DNA of 64,000 nucleotides from an uncultured bacterium (GTDB taxonomy: Bacteria; Bacteroidota; Rhodothermia; Rhodothermales; Rubricoccaceae): contig CANLSR010000004.1 of NCBI GenBank assembly GCA_947493945.1, positions 62,001 through 126,000 on the forward strand. The letters are read 5' to 3'. Both the position numbers and the translations under genes were made by a program. The notes below the pieces were generated by a model. That model was given only the letters and a program-made list of their open reading frames with translations, was not told the DNA's origin and ran no database searches. Below are positions 1-8,726 of the stretch, one piece after another (position 1 is the first letter of the stretch; each line of letters opens with the position of its first letter).

Positions 1-80
1 CTCTGTGCCCGCCAAATACGGTGCCACGCTTGGGGCCGCCCCGCCGGTGCCCGCCGCCGCGCCCCGCCAGCGGAGCGCAC

Positions 81-113
81 AAAAAAAGGGCGGCGGTCCA
101 AAGACCGCCGCCC
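81..113 (-). terminator. Rho-independent terminator of the RNA-binding protein gene
   Basis: Perfect 11-bp inverted repeat (88-98 with 103-113) with a 4-nt loop. On the minus strand the stem is followed directly by seven T (81-87 on the plus strand are A). It lies about 20 nt beyond the stop of the minus-strand gene at 136-534, so it is a textbook intrinsic terminator. Confidence 0.9.
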
Positions 114-135
114 CAGTGCGTTGGACGCTGCGTGG

Positions 136-534
136 CTAGTAGCCGCCGCCGTAGCCGCCACCGCCGCCGCGGTTGCCACCGCCGCCGCCGTAGCCGCCAC
201 CGCCGCCGCGGTTGCCACCGCCGCCGTAGCCGCCACCGCCGCCGCGGTTGCCACCGCCGCCGCCGTAGCCACCACCACCGCCGGAGCGCTCGCCGCGCGG
301 GCGGGCCTCGTTGACCGTGAGCGGGCGTCCGCCCATCTCCTGGCCGTTGAGCTCCTCGATGGCGGCCTTGGCCTCATCGTCGTTGCCCATCTCGACAAAG
401 CCGAAGCCGCGCGAGCGGCCGGTGTCGCGGTCCTTGATGACCGTAGCGCTGTCGACCGACCCGAAGGCCTCGAACTGGCTGCGGAGTTCGTCGTCACCCG
501 TGCTGTACGGGAGGTTTGCGACGTAGATATTCAT
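136..534 (-). CDS. RRM-type glycine-rich RNA-binding protein
   Basis: A 132-residue single-RRM protein of the bacterial/cyanobacterial Rbp type, expected to bind single-stranded RNA, often in cold or stress adaptation. RNP2 is visible as IYVANLP (residues 3-9) and RNP1 as RGFGFVEM (about 44-51). The C-terminal 45 residues are a low-complexity tail built from GGGGYGGGGGNRGG-like units, resembling RGG boxes that aid RNA binding or condensation. The start at 534 is chosen because the RRM begins at once; the open frame continues upstream to 690 but that extension is proline/arginine-rich and unlike the family. It is a single gene closed by the terminator at 81-113. The tail is encoded by near-perfect DNA repeats that could vary in number. 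Confidence 0.9.
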   Translation of the reverse strand: MNIYVANLPYSTGDDELRSQFEAFGSVDSATVIKDRDTGRSRGFGFVEMGNDDEAKAAIEELNGQEMGGRPLTVNEARPRGERSGGGGGYGGGGGNRGGGGGYGGGGNRGGGGGYGGGGGNRGGGGGYGGGY

Positions 535-811
535 AATACGGGGGTTGAAAAGGAGCGCCGACAGGGGAATACGAAAGACGGGTGGGCCAGATAGCTCGAC
601 TCGGATCTGTCGGCCCCGCGTGCTCCGGGAAAACGGAGAACCCGAACGACGTCCCAGAGAGGCCGTCGTCGCAGGCTCGATACGGGGCAACCTACCGCGA
701 GAACGGCCGGAGGATCCCTCCCGGGCCGCAAATTCGTATCGGCGAGGTCGCGGCGCGCCTCCGGCGGCCCGGCGCCGAGCGTCAGCGGGCCGCGGTCCCG
801 GCTCGTCTGGC

Positions 812-819
812 TAGCTTGG
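812..819 (+). promoter_or_regulatory. Candidate -7 promoter box (TAGCTTGG)
   Basis: Matches the Bacteroidota -7 consensus TAnnTTTG at 7 of 8 positions. It sits only 3 nt before the ATG of the GH13 gene, so a transcript started from it would have almost no leader. No TTTG-like -33 element is visible. Confidence 0.35.
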
Positions 820-822
820 GAC

Positions 823-2721
823 ATGCCTGGCCTCCGCACCGCCGCTCTGCTCGCCGTCGCCTTGCTCGCGGGGTGCGAGACGTCCGTCCCGGCCGACGCC
901 GACGTGGAGCTGGGCGGGCTCCCCGAGCCGTCTCGCGTCCCGCCGGCGTGGACCGCCGAGGCGGTCTGGTACCAGGTGTTCCCCGAGCGATTCCGCAACG
1001 GCGATCCCGCCAACGACCCCACGCCGGAGTCGATGGAGGGCGCCTGGCCCCAGGTCGGCGCCGACTCGCTGCGCGCGGCCGGCTGGGGGCCCCAGGGCTG
1101 GACCAGCGACTGGTACGCCCAGGCCGGCTGGGAGCAGGCGCTCCGGCCCGACGACGTCTACTTCACGGCCCAGGCCCGGCGCTACGGCGGCGACCTCCAG
1201 GGTGTGATGGACGCGCTCCCGTACCTGGACTCGCTGGGCGTCAACGCGCTCTACCTCAACCCCGTCAACGACGCGCCGAGCTTGCACAAGTACGACGCCC
1301 GCGCCTACCACCACGTCGACCCGCACTTTGGGCCGGACCCGGAGGGAGACCGCGAGATGATCGCGCTGGAGGACCCGGACAGCCCCGAGACGTGGTCCAC
1401 GACGGCCGCCGACGGCCTGCTCCTGGACCTGGTCGAGGCGGTCCACCAGCGGGGCATGCGCATCGTGCTCGACTACTCGTTCAACCACACCGGGACCCAG
1501 TTCTGGGCCTTCCAGGACGTGCTCGACAACGGCCAGGCCTCGCCCTACGCCGACTGGTACGCCATCGACGCCTGGGACGACCCGGCCACCCCAGCCGACG
1601 AGTTCGCCTACACCGGATGGGCGGGCGTGGCCGAGCTGCCCGAGTTCCGCAAAGTGGACCTGACGGGCGACGTAGGCGCGGGCGCCCCGCTCGACGGCAA
1701 CCTGGCGGCCGGCCCCAAGGACCACGCGCTGGCGGTCGTGCTCCGCTGGCTCGACCCGGACGGCGACGGCGACCCGGCCGACGGCGTCGACGGGTTCCGG
1801 CTGGACGTGGCCGAGCAGGTGCCGCTGGGCTTCTGGCGCGACTTGCGCCGCGTGACCAAGGCCGTCAACCCGGAGGCGGCGCTGATCGGCGAGATCTGGT
1901 GGCAGGACTGGCCCGAGACGATGTCGGACCCCGCGCCCTACCTCGGCGACACCTTCGACTCGGTGATGCACTACCGCCCGTTCCGGCCGCTCCGCCAGCT
2001 GCTCGACCCGTACGGCGCCCAGATCTCGCCGGTCGACGCCGCGGCCGAGATCGGGGACCTCTACGCCGGCCTGCCCGCCAGCCACCTGCCGTCGCTGATG
2101 TCGATGTCGGGCAGCCACGACACGCCCCGGCTGGCGACCACGATGCTCAACGCCGGCGTGCCGTACAAGGGCGAGGAGACGCCGCGCAACCGGACCGGCT
2201 ACGACATTTCCCGGCCGGACGCCGCGGCGTTCCAGGCCGCGCGGCTGTTCCGACTGCTCCAGGTCACGCTGCCGGGCGCGCCCCAGGTCTACTACGGCGA
2301 CGAGGTGGGCATGTGGGGCGCCGACGACCCCGACAACCGCAAGCCGATGGTGTGGCCGGACCTGGACTACGCCCCCGAAACGGCGATGCCGGACTCGACG
2401 ACGCGGCCGCCCGACCGCGTGGCGCCTGACGCCGACTTGCTGGCCTGGACGCGCCGCGCCCTCGCCCTGCGTCGCTCGCACGCGGACCTGTTTGCCCGGG
2501 GCACCCTGACGTGGCAGCCGACCGGCGACGTGCTCCGGTTCGTCCGCCAGTCGACGGGCCAAGCCGCGGTCGTGGTGGTCAACGTGTCGGACGGCCCGCA
2601 GCGCGTCGGCGTGCCGGCGGGGGCGCGACTGGCGCTGTCCGTCGGGCCGGTGCCGGAGCGCGTCGGCGGATCGGCCACCTTGGCCCCGCACGCGGGCGCG
2701 GTGTTTCTGGTCGGCTCCTGA
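823..2721 (+). CDS. GH13 alpha-amylase family lipoprotein
   Basis: A 632-residue glycoside hydrolase of family 13, probably hydrolysing alpha-1,4/1,6 glucans or cyclodextrin/pullulan-type substrates at the cell surface or in the periplasm. The N-terminus is a lipoprotein signal with lipobox LLAGC (Cys about 18). VWYQVFPERFRNGD (about 48-61) opens the (beta/alpha)8 barrel, as in cyclomaltodextrinase/neopullulanase-like enzymes. The catalytic triad is readable: nucleophile Asp328 in GFRLDVA, acid/base Glu357 in LIGEIWW, and Asp433 in SGSHDTPR. A C-terminal beta domain follows from about residue 540. The enzyme looks intact and active. It appears monocistronic and is followed by a GC-rich hairpin. 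The exact substrate cannot be told from sequence. Confidence 0.9.
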   Translation: MPGLRTAALLAVALLAGCETSVPADADVELGGLPEPSRVPPAWTAEAVWYQVFPERFRNGDPANDPTPESMEGAWPQVGADSLRAAGWGPQGWTSDWYAQAGWEQALRPDDVYFTAQARRYGGDLQGVMDALPYLDSLGVNALYLNPVNDAPSLHKYDARAYHHVDPHFGPDPEGDREMIALEDPDSPETWSTTAADGLLLDLVEAVHQRGMRIVLDYSFNHTGTQFWAFQDVLDNGQASPYADWYAIDAWDDPATPADEFAYTGWAGVAELPEFRKVDLTGDVGAGAPLDGNLAAGPKDHALAVVLRWLDPDGDGDPADGVDGFRLDVAEQVPLGFWRDLRRVTKAVNPEAALIGEIWWQDWPETMSDPAPYLGDTFDSVMHYRPFRPLRQLLDPYGAQISPVDAAAEIGDLYAGLPASHLPSLMSMSGSHDTPRLATTMLNAGVPYKGEETPRNRTGYDISRPDAAAFQAARLFRLLQVTLPGAPQVYYGDEVGMWGADDPDNRKPMVWPDLDYAPETAMPDSTTRPPDRVAPDADLLAWTRRALALRRSHADLFARGTLTWQPTGDVLRFVRQSTGQAAVVVVNVSDGPQRVGVPAGARLALSVGPVPERVGGSATLAPHAGAVFLVGS

Positions 2722-2724
2722 GCC

Positions 2725-2747
2725 GCTGGCGGAGGCCGTCCGCCAGC
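2725..2747. repeat. GCTGGCGG-type hairpin after the GH13 gene
   Basis: Inverted repeat GCTGGCGGA (2725-2733) / TCCGCCAGC (2739-2747) with a 5-nt loop, starting 4 nt after the stop. It belongs to a family of intergenic hairpins with the same core seen throughout the window. There is no T-run, so termination is uncertain. Confidence 0.6.
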
Positions 2748-2931
2748 CGGAGTCGTCGGAGGTCGCGCCTGCTGCGCAGCAGACGGGAGAGGCATGGCCA
2801 TTCTGAGTGCCCTCGCCTAAAGGGCTTCGTCCCACCTTCATCTTGGGAGGGCATCCTGCCCGGCAGCCTTCCCGCCTATTCGCCACTCTCCTCACGCCCG
2901 TTTCTCACCGTTCGCCTTCTGGTGGCCCCGC

Positions 2932-4227
2932 TTGGCGGGGCGGGGGATCCTCGCCGCCGTGCTCGCGCTCGGCCTCTACGGCTGCGACGCCAGCGGGCCG
3001 GAGCCGACCGGCAGCACCGAGCCGGCTGCTCTCCGCGCCTCGACCGACACTGTGTTGGGACCGGCTGGAGTGCGGACTCAGGGGATCGACGACGACTGCG
3101 ACGACGGCTTCCCGGAGCACCCCTACCCCCCAGGCTGGTTCGACCCTCCGCCGGACGACCCTCCGCCGGACGACCCGCCGTCAGGCCCCCCCGGCGGCGG
3201 AGGGCCTCCTGCGTGCAACCCGTACGACGACACCCTCGACTGCACGGAGCCTCCGCATGGTGATCCGGTGATCGTCGGCGGCCCGACGCCCGGCGGGTGC
3301 CAAGACGGCCCTGGCAGCGGCGGCGGCGGTGGTGGCGGAGGAGGCGGCGGCGGAGGTGGTGGCGGCGGCAACCCTCCGGATCTGCCGTGCGCCCAGGGCG
3401 GCGACGGGTGCCCCGTCCCCGGCGACCCGCCCGGCGACAGCGAGCAGATCGGGCCGACCCTTTCGAAGAGCGACATCCGGGATCTCTTCCTCGACGAGTG
3501 CCCGAGCATCGTCGATCCGAACCCGAGGAAGACCGACCAGAACATGTCGGAGAGCTACGAGCGGAGCCTCGCACGCTTCCTCAGGCTCGGCCGAGGGAGC
3601 GTGAGCGGTACGGCCCAGAAGCTCGACGGGTACCAAACGTTGTACTTCTCGCGATCCGGCGAACGGCTGACCGGCTACGTCTCGCTGATCTTCGAAGCGA
3701 AGCTAAAGGACAGGCAGCCATTCTCTGACCACCCAGGTGATCTCAGACAGGCCCTGGCGCACCTCCAGTTCCTCGCGGACGAGCGTAACCGGCTCCAGGC
3801 CGACTACCCCGGGCTCTGGATCGGCGCCCCGGTCTACGTCGTCGGCTCCCAGAACAGTCGGGGCGCCCGGCCGTGGCCGCTCCCCGAGGGCGACAAGGAG
3901 TGGGAGCTCGGGTCGACGGCGGTGATCGACGACGAGACGGTGGACACGCACCAGGCGATCTTGGACAAGGCACACGACCTGGGCATCGCCGTCGTCCACA
4001 TGAAGGTGGCCGGGTTCGCGTCCGACCTGACGCACAACCTGGAGTTCCGGTTCATGAACGACTTCCCCATCATCAGCACCGGCATCCCGTTCCTGGACTG
4101 GCTTGGCGAGCAGGCCCCGGTGGTCCCGCCGAAGTCGACCTTCACGTACCCGTGGCGGGTCGACCTCGACTGCTCGCTCTACCCGTACCCCGAGGGCGAG
4201 CCGCCCCCCGGCGGCGTCCGGCCCTAG
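2932..4227 (+). CDS. Lipoprotein with Pro/Gly linker and possible PD-(D/E)XK-like C-terminal domain
   Basis: A 431-residue protein of unknown function, starting at a TTG directly before a lipoprotein signal (lipobox LGLYGC). Residues about 20-165 are a low-complexity Pro/Asp and poly-Gly region, including a run of about 17 glycines. The folded C-terminal part begins near residue 178. It contains an IFEAKLK motif (Glu255, Lys257) after beta-strand-like segments and before an amphipathic helix (QALAHLQFL), the arrangement of the ExK motif in PD-(D/E)XK nucleases. A surface-anchored N-terminus, a flexible linker and a compact C-terminal domain followed 28 nt later by a small acidic gene resembles a polymorphic toxin with its immunity gene. 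This is inference: no toxin family was recognised. Its last 35 codons are duplicated at 4741-4845. Confidence 0.6.
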   Translation: MAGRGILAAVLALGLYGCDASGPEPTGSTEPAALRASTDTVLGPAGVRTQGIDDDCDDGFPEHPYPPGWFDPPPDDPPPDDPPSGPPGGGGPPACNPYDDTLDCTEPPHGDPVIVGGPTPGGCQDGPGSGGGGGGGGGGGGGGGGGNPPDLPCAQGGDGCPVPGDPPGDSEQIGPTLSKSDIRDLFLDECPSIVDPNPRKTDQNMSESYERSLARFLRLGRGSVSGTAQKLDGYQTLYFSRSGERLTGYVSLIFEAKLKDRQPFSDHPGDLRQALAHLQFLADERNRLQADYPGLWIGAPVYVVGSQNSRGARPWPLPEGDKEWELGSTAVIDDETVDTHQAILDKAHDLGIAVVHMKVAGFASDLTHNLEFRFMNDFPIISTGIPFLDWLGEQAPVVPPKSTFTYPWRVDLDCSLYPYPEGEPPPGGVRP

Positions 4228-4255
4228 AACAAGGCCGAGCCCCGCCGCCTCGCCC

Positions 4256-4702
4256 ATGTCCAGCAACCTCGTCCTTCACGCCGTCCCCTCCGGCACCTGC
4301 GCCCGCCTCGCTCGCTCCGACGAGCCGCCCCAATACAGCGACGTCGTCGCCGTTGAGCGCTTCGAGAGCTACGTCCCGTTCAGCGGTATCCTAGAGCTCT
4401 ACCAAACCCTGATCGGCCAGCGGTGGGGGCCGGGCAAGCCGACGAGCCTGTGGGGCCTCCCAGCCCGGGACCGGTTCCACCGCGCGCTCGTCGGCGACCG
4501 GCCCCTGGGCGGCGTGACCGGGAGCGACGCGATGGCCGTGGAGGAGGCGTTGTTGACGATGGAGGAGGTGGCGACGCTGGGCGGGCCGGCGATCGCGGCC
4601 GAGGACCTCGACGAGGGGCAGACATGGGCAATCAACCAGTACCGCACGTTCTACCGTAGTCTCGAACCAGGCGAGGAGGCCGTCTACACGTTGCTGTTGT
4701 GA
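4256..4702 (+). CDS. Small hypothetical protein, candidate immunity partner
   Basis: A 148-residue cytoplasmic-looking protein without signal peptide, membrane segment or recognised motif. It is moderately acidic and probably alpha/beta, with helix-forming stretches near residues 85-105. It starts 28 nt after the lipoprotein at 2932-4227 and is on the same strand, so the two are probably co-transcribed. Size, charge and position fit an immunity protein protecting against the C-terminal domain of the upstream lipoprotein, but that role is inferred only from context. The ATG at 4256 is the first that gives a compact protein; the longer open frame upstream overlaps the previous gene in another frame. 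Confidence 0.6.
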   Translation: MSSNLVLHAVPSGTCARLARSDEPPQYSDVVAVERFESYVPFSGILELYQTLIGQRWGPGKPTSLWGLPARDRFHRALVGDRPLGGVTGSDAMAVEEALLTMEEVATLGGPAIAAEDLDEGQTWAINQYRTFYRSLEPGEEAVYTLLL

Positions 4703-4740
4703 GAGGCGTCAGGACGCCCCTGTGCTTGTAACCGTGGTTA

Positions 4741-4845
4741 GCGAGCGGACCCCGGTGGTCCCGCCGAAGTCGACGTTCACCTACCCGTGGCGGGTCGACC
4801 TCGACTGCTCGCTCTACCCGTACCCCGAGGGCGAGCCGCCGCCCA
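4741..4845 (+). pseudogene. Duplicated 3' end of the upstream lipoprotein gene
   Basis: A second copy of bases 4106-4210, differing at only about 5 of 105 positions by eye and encoding the same PPKSTFTYPWRVDLDCSLYP stretch. It has no signal peptide, linker or nuclease-like body upstream, and the small partner gene lies between the two copies. It is best read as the leftover of a second lipoprotein cassette lost by recombination, or of a local tandem duplication. The reading frame stays open to about 4979 but there is no credible start. Confidence 0.75.
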
Positions 4846-4957
4846 CTGGAGCCGGGTTCCCGAGCTACTGCACACCCCGCGCCACTGGCGGAGGCCGCCC
4901 GCCAGCGGGCGGGTTCGAGGTCCGACGCGTCCGCGTGCGGGCGTATGCGATACGCCC

Positions 4958-5185
4958 CTACTTGCGCTGGCGGGCGTAGAGCCGGAGCGCGCCGCAACCC
5001 TCGCACCGCAGCGCCTCGGTGACGTAGACCGCTCGGCCCGACAGCTTGGTGCCGACCCAGAAGCTTTTCTCGGCCTCGCCCTCCACCCAATAGGTGGGGT
5101 GACGCCCGCCGTGGGTCTCGTCCATCAGCCAGCCGGCCGTCATCGGGCCGCCACACTCGGCGCAGGTCGGGATGGGCTCGGGCAT
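4958..5185 (-). CDS. Small zinc-ribbon protein (DUF6487-like)
   Basis: A 75-residue protein with two CxxC knuckles, CAECGGPM near the N-terminus and CEGCGALR near the C-terminus, around a central beta-rich segment. This fits the small zinc-ribbon family annotated as DUF6487 (family assignment from memory). Its start overlaps the stop of pcm by one base (TGATG), so it is translationally coupled to the pcm-cdaA-folP unit. No enzymatic function is suggested. Confidence 0.75.
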   Translation of the reverse strand: MPEPIPTCAECGGPMTAGWLMDETHGGRHPTYWVEGEAEKSFWVGTKLSGRAVYVTEALRCEGCGALRLYARQRK

Positions 5186-5862
5186 CAGGCGTCGCGGACC
5201 AGGGGCACGAACACGACGCCGTCGAACGACTCTTGGGTGGTCACGTCCGGGCCGGCCCCCGGACTTACTCGCGTGATCCGGTACAGCGTCTGATGGTTCG
5301 GCGGCCCGACCGGGATCAGCATCCGCGCGTCCGGCTTGCCCTCGACCGGCTCGCGCAGCTGGTCGACCAGTTCGGCCGGCACCTCCGGCCCGCCGGCGGT
5401 CACGATGATGGCGTCGAAGGGCGCGTAGCCGGGCCAGCCGTACGTGCCGTCGCCGGCCCGGGTGCGGATCCGCAGGCCGAGCGCCTTGAGCACCGGCTCG
5501 GTCCGCTTCAGGAGCGCGGCGTGGCGCTCGATGGAAAACACGCGCGCGCCCAGCTCGGCCAGGACCGCGGCCTGGTAGCCGCTGCCGGTCCCCACCTCCA
5601 GCACGCGCTCGCCGGGCTGGACCGCCAGAAGCTCGGTCATCCGGGCGACCGTCGACGGCTGGGAGATGGTCTGGCCCTGGCCGATGGGCAGCGCCACGTC
5701 GTCGTAGGCCTGGCGCAGCAGACTCGTGTCGGGCACGAAGCGGTGGCGCGGGACGGCGCCGACGGCGGCCAGCACGCGCTCGTCGGCGATGCCCTTGGCG
5801 CGCAAGGTGCGGACGAGGTCGGCGCGGCGGGCGGCCGCCTGGCGGTCGGTGAGCAGCGGCAC
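5185..5862 (-). CDS. pcm: Protein-L-isoaspartate O-methyltransferase
   Basis: A 225-residue class I SAM-dependent methyltransferase that starts repair of isoaspartyl residues in damaged proteins in the cytoplasm. Family hallmarks visible are PRHRFVP near residue 38, IGQGQTISQP (about 62-71), SAM motif I EVGTGSGYQAAVL (about 90-102), FSIERH, and the DAIIVTAGGPEVP segment. Length is normal for the family. The start is a GTG abutting the stop of cdaA with no gap, and the stop overlaps the next gene by one base, so it is embedded in a tightly packed operon with folP and cdaA upstream. Confidence 0.95.
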   Translation of the reverse strand: MPLLTDRQAAARRADLVRTLRAKGIADERVLAAVGAVPRHRFVPDTSLLRQAYDDVALPIGQGQTISQPSTVARMTELLAVQPGERVLEVGTGSGYQAAVLAELGARVFSIERHAALLKRTEPVLKALGLRIRTRAGDGTYGWPGYAPFDAIIVTAGGPEVPAELVDQLREPVEGKPDARMLIPVGPPNHQTLYRITRVSPGAGPDVTTQESFDGVVFVPLVRDA

Positions 5863-6705
5863 TCAGGCGGGGTCAGGGGTGAGCGCGGGGTCGTCGGCCT
5901 TGTCCTCGGCTCGGGCGCCGTCGGGCGAGAAGGCGTCCAGCAGGCGCGTCTCGGCCTCCTCCAGCGACAGGCCCACGTCCAGGCGGCCGTTCTCGGCGAC
6001 CGAGATCTTGCCCGTCTCCTCCGAGGTCACGATCACGAACGCGTCCGTCCGCTCGGTGAGCCCGACCGCGGCGCGGTGGCGCAGGCCCAGGTGCGGGTCG
6101 AGCCCGCGCGCGTCCGAGACGGGCAGGATGCAGCGCGCCGCCTCCACCTTCTGGCCCTGGATGATGACGGCGCCGTCGTGGAGCGGCGAGTTGGGGAAGA
6201 AGATGGACGTGAGTAGGTCGCGCTCGACGTCGGCCGAGAGCTGCGTGCCGGACTCGATGTAGTTGCGCAAGCCGGTCGAGCGCGCGAACGCGATGAGCGA
6301 CCCGACGCGCTGGCGGCTCATCTCCTCGATGGCGCCCATGATCTCGTCGGTGATCTTCTGGCGCGGCGGCTGCGTCACCAGGCGCCGCACGATGGGGTTG
6401 CGGCCCAGCAGGAACAGCGCCTGGCGGATCTCGGGCGCGAACAGGATCAGCACGGCCAGCACGAACACGTTGCTGAGCTCGCCGAACAGCGTGTCCAGCG
6501 TCGTCAGCCCGGCCGTGCGGACGATCTCGCCGACGGCGTAGAGGCCCAGCAACGCGACCGCCACCTGGACCGCGATCGTACCCCGGATCAGGCGGTAGAC
6601 CTGGTACACCAGGAACGCCGTCACCCCGATGTCGACCAAGTCGAGCCAGTTGACGGGCACGAACCCGACCCGGAACCCTTGTTGGAGGAGCAGCGCCGCC
6701 GTCAT
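5863..6705 (-). CDS. cdaA: Diadenylate cyclase CdaA
   Basis: A 280-residue membrane-bound diadenylate cyclase making cyclic di-AMP from two ATP. Three hydrophobic segments occupy about residues 10-95, followed by the DAC domain. The catalytic signatures are present: HDGAVII (about 178-184) and LGLRHRAAVGL (about 208-218), with TSEETGKISVA following. Its ATG overlaps the folP stop by four bases (ATGA), the conserved folP-cdaA arrangement common in Bacteroidota. This is the only c-di-AMP synthase in the window. The tail after the DAC domain is acidic and variable. Confidence 0.95.
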   Translation of the reverse strand: MTAALLLQQGFRVGFVPVNWLDLVDIGVTAFLVYQVYRLIRGTIAVQVAVALLGLYAVGEIVRTAGLTTLDTLFGELSNVFVLAVLILFAPEIRQALFLLGRNPIVRRLVTQPPRQKITDEIMGAIEEMSRQRVGSLIAFARSTGLRNYIESGTQLSADVERDLLTSIFFPNSPLHDGAVIIQGQKVEAARCILPVSDARGLDPHLGLRHRAAVGLTERTDAFVIVTSEETGKISVAENGRLDVGLSLEEAETRLLDAFSPDGARAEDKADDPALTPDPA

Positions 6706-7634
6706 CGGCCGTCCCCCCCGCGCGTGGCCGTCGTCGAGCGGCCGGCGCCGGCCACCAGCGCGGCCTGGAGCACGCGCACGGTCTCGACCGTGGCCCGGAC
6801 GTCGTGGGCGCGCACGATCGACGCGCCGCGCACGACCGCCAGCGCGGCCAGCGCCAGCGACCCGTAGAGCCGCTCGCCGACGGGCGCCGGCGCGCCGGGC
6901 TCGCCCAGGACCGTCCCGACCGTGCTCTTGCGCGACACGCCGACCAGCACCGGCCAGCCCTCGGCCGCCAGCGCGCCGAGCCGGTCGATCAGGCGCAGGT
7001 TCTGGCCCGGCGTCTTGCCGAACCCGAAGCCGGGGTCCACGACCACGTCCGCCACGCCGGCGCTCCGGGCGCGCGCCACCGACTGGCGCAGGCTGGCGAC
7101 GACGTCGTCCACGACGTCGGCGTAGGCGTACTCGGGCGCCGAGCCGCCCGTCCGGCCGAGCGCGTGCATCACGATCAGCGGCGCGCCGGCCTCGGCGGCA
7201 GCCGTGGCCGTGCCCAGTCCGTCGCGGAGGCCCGTCACGTCGTTGACCAGGTGGGCGCCGGCCCGCAACGCCGCGCGCGCCACGTCGCCCTTCGACGTGT
7301 CGACCGAGATCAGGACCTGGGGCACGGCCCGGGCGATGGCCTCCACGACCGGCACCACGCGCGCCAGCTCTTGGTCCAGCCCGACCGGCTGCGCGCCCGG
7401 CCGCGTCGACTCGCCGCCGACGTCCACCAAGGCCGCGCCCTCTCGGGCCATCTCGGCGGCGCGCGCCACGGCGGCCTCGACGGTGGGCGCCTGGCCGCCG
7501 TCCGAGAACGAGTCCGGCGTGACGTTCAAGATCCCCATCACGTGCGCCTGCCCCGCGCCGACCGCCAGCGCGCGGCCACGGCAGTCGAGCACCGTGGGGG
7601 CCGGTGGAGGGGCGGGGACGGGGGCTGGGGGCAT
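6702..7634 (-). CDS. folP: Dihydropteroate synthase
   Basis: A 310-residue enzyme joining p-aminobenzoate to dihydropterin pyrophosphate in folate synthesis, the sulfonamide target. All TIM-barrel signatures are readable: [49 protein letters not shown] and GVSRKS. The start at 7634 gives a short proline-rich leader then the barrel; the open frame continues to 8051 but that part overlaps the divergent rpoD gene. It heads the folP-cdaA-pcm-zinc-ribbon operon, with a TAGCTTTG box 18 nt upstream. Confidence 0.95.
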   Translation of the reverse strand: MPPAPVPAPPPAPTVLDCRGRALAVGAGQAHVMGILNVTPDSFSDGGQAPTVEAAVARAAEMAREGAALVDVGGESTRPGAQPVGLDQELARVVPVVEAIARAVPQVLISVDTSKGDVARAALRAGAHLVNDVTGLRDGLGTATAAAEAGAPLIVMHALGRTGGSAPEYAYADVVDDVVASLRQSVARARSAGVADVVVDPGFGFGKTPGQNLRLIDRLGALAAEGWPVLVGVSRKSTVGTVLGEPGAPAPVGERLYGSLALAALAVVRGASIVRAHDVRATVETVRVLQAALVAGAGRSTTATRGGDGR

Positions 7635-7652
7635 GGGGCGAGGGCGGTCGGC

Positions 7653-7660
7653 CAAAGCTA
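7653..7660 (-). promoter_or_regulatory. Candidate -7 promoter box of the folP operon (TAGCTTTG)
   Basis: Exact match to TAnnTTTG on the minus strand, 18 nt before the folP ATG. No -33 TTTG is seen at the expected spacing, so this rests on the -7 element and its position. Confidence 0.5.
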
Positions 7661-7833
7661 CGACGCGACTCTTCCGCGCCTTCAGCGGAACCCGACCCCC
7701 TTCATGCTTCGTACACATAGGGTCCCGCCTGCGAGCGCGCCTCGCCAAGGCACGGACGGCCCCCTCTGTTGGCTCCACCCCGACCCCGCCGCCTCTCGAC
7801 CCCTCGCCCGCCACCGCCCCAGGCACCCGCGCC

Positions 7834-8676
7834 ATGTTCGTGCCCCGCAGCCAGCAGATGCTGGACCAGTACCTCCAGGAGATCGGGAGGCTCCCGCTCT
7901 TGACGGCCGAGCAGGAGGTGGAGTTGGCGGTCCGCATCAAGGCCGGCGACGAGGCCGCGCTGCACCAGATGGTCCGGGGCAACTTGCGGTTCGTGGTCTC
8001 GGTCGCCAAAAAGTACCAGGGCCAGGGGCTGTCCCTCGCCGACCTCATCAACGAGGGGAACTACGGGCTCATCAAGGCGGCCCAGCGGTTCGACGAGACG
8101 CGCGGCTTCAAGTTCATCTCGTACGCCGTGTGGTGGATCCGGCAGGCCATCCTGCAGGCGCTCGCCGAGCAGGCCCGGGTGGTGCGGCTGCCCCTGAACC
8201 GGATCGGGACCATCTCCAAGGTCCGCAAGGCGTCGGCGCGGCTGGCCCAGGCCTACCGGCGCCTGCCCAACGCCGCCGAGCTGGCGGCCGAGCTGGACCT
8301 GCCCGAGCACAAGGTCGAGGACGCGCTCCGGCACCAGGCCCGCCACCTGTCCGTCGACGCCCCCTTCGGCGACGAGGACGACGGCACGCTCCTCGACGTC
8401 CTCGCCGACGCCGCGAGCCTCGACCCCGACGACGCGCTGGTGGACGAGAGCGTCCGCGCCGACGTCCAGCGCGCGCTGTCGCTCCTGACGCCTCGCGAGG
8501 CCGAGATCACGCGGCTGTACTTCGGCATCGGCCGCGAGACGCCGATGACGTTGGAGGAGATCGGCGGCGAGTACGAGCTCACGCGCGAGCGCGTGCGCCA
8601 GATCAAGGAGAAGGCGCTCCGCAAGCTGAGGCAGAAGAGCCGGCGCCAGGAGCTGGGCGACCACGCGAGGCTGTAG
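7834..8676 (+). CDS. rpoD: RNA polymerase primary sigma factor, RpoD/SigA type
   Basis: A 280-residue sigma-70 factor of the short Bacteroidota type without region 1.1. Region 1.2 is [15 protein letters not shown] (about 10-24), region 2 contains [30 protein letters not shown] and [21 protein letters not shown], region 3 follows LPLNRIG, and region 4.2 has [20 protein letters not shown] as the -35 recognition helix. The start at 7834 is the ATG directly before region 1.2. It is probably the housekeeping sigma that reads the TAnnTTTG-like boxes noted in this window. It is divergent from folP. Confidence 0.92.
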   Translation: MFVPRSQQMLDQYLQEIGRLPLLTAEQEVELAVRIKAGDEAALHQMVRGNLRFVVSVAKKYQGQGLSLADLINEGNYGLIKAAQRFDETRGFKFISYAVWWIRQAILQALAEQARVVRLPLNRIGTISKVRKASARLAQAYRRLPNAAELAAELDLPEHKVEDALRHQARHLSVDAPFGDEDDGTLLDVLADAASLDPDDALVDESVRADVQRALSLLTPREAEITRLYFGIGRETPMTLEEIGGEYELTRERVRQIKEKALRKLRQKSRRQELGDHARL

Positions 8677-8726
8677 GGCGGACGGCGCCCCGCTCCGCTG
8701 GCGCCTCGCGCCGCTGACGCCCCGCT

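Noticed and set aside
136-300. Tandem glycine-rich repeats considered as a mobile or regulatory repeat
   Set aside because: They encode the low-complexity tail of the RRM protein and follow its reading frame.
811-2895. 694-codon minus-strand frame opposite the GH13 gene
   Set aside because: Translation is Arg/Val/Gly-rich with no recognisable domain; the plus strand carries an intact catalytic triad.
2722-2931. Possible riboswitch or small RNA upstream of the lipoprotein gene
   Set aside because: Only one GCTGGCGG-type hairpin and no recognisable conserved core could be found.
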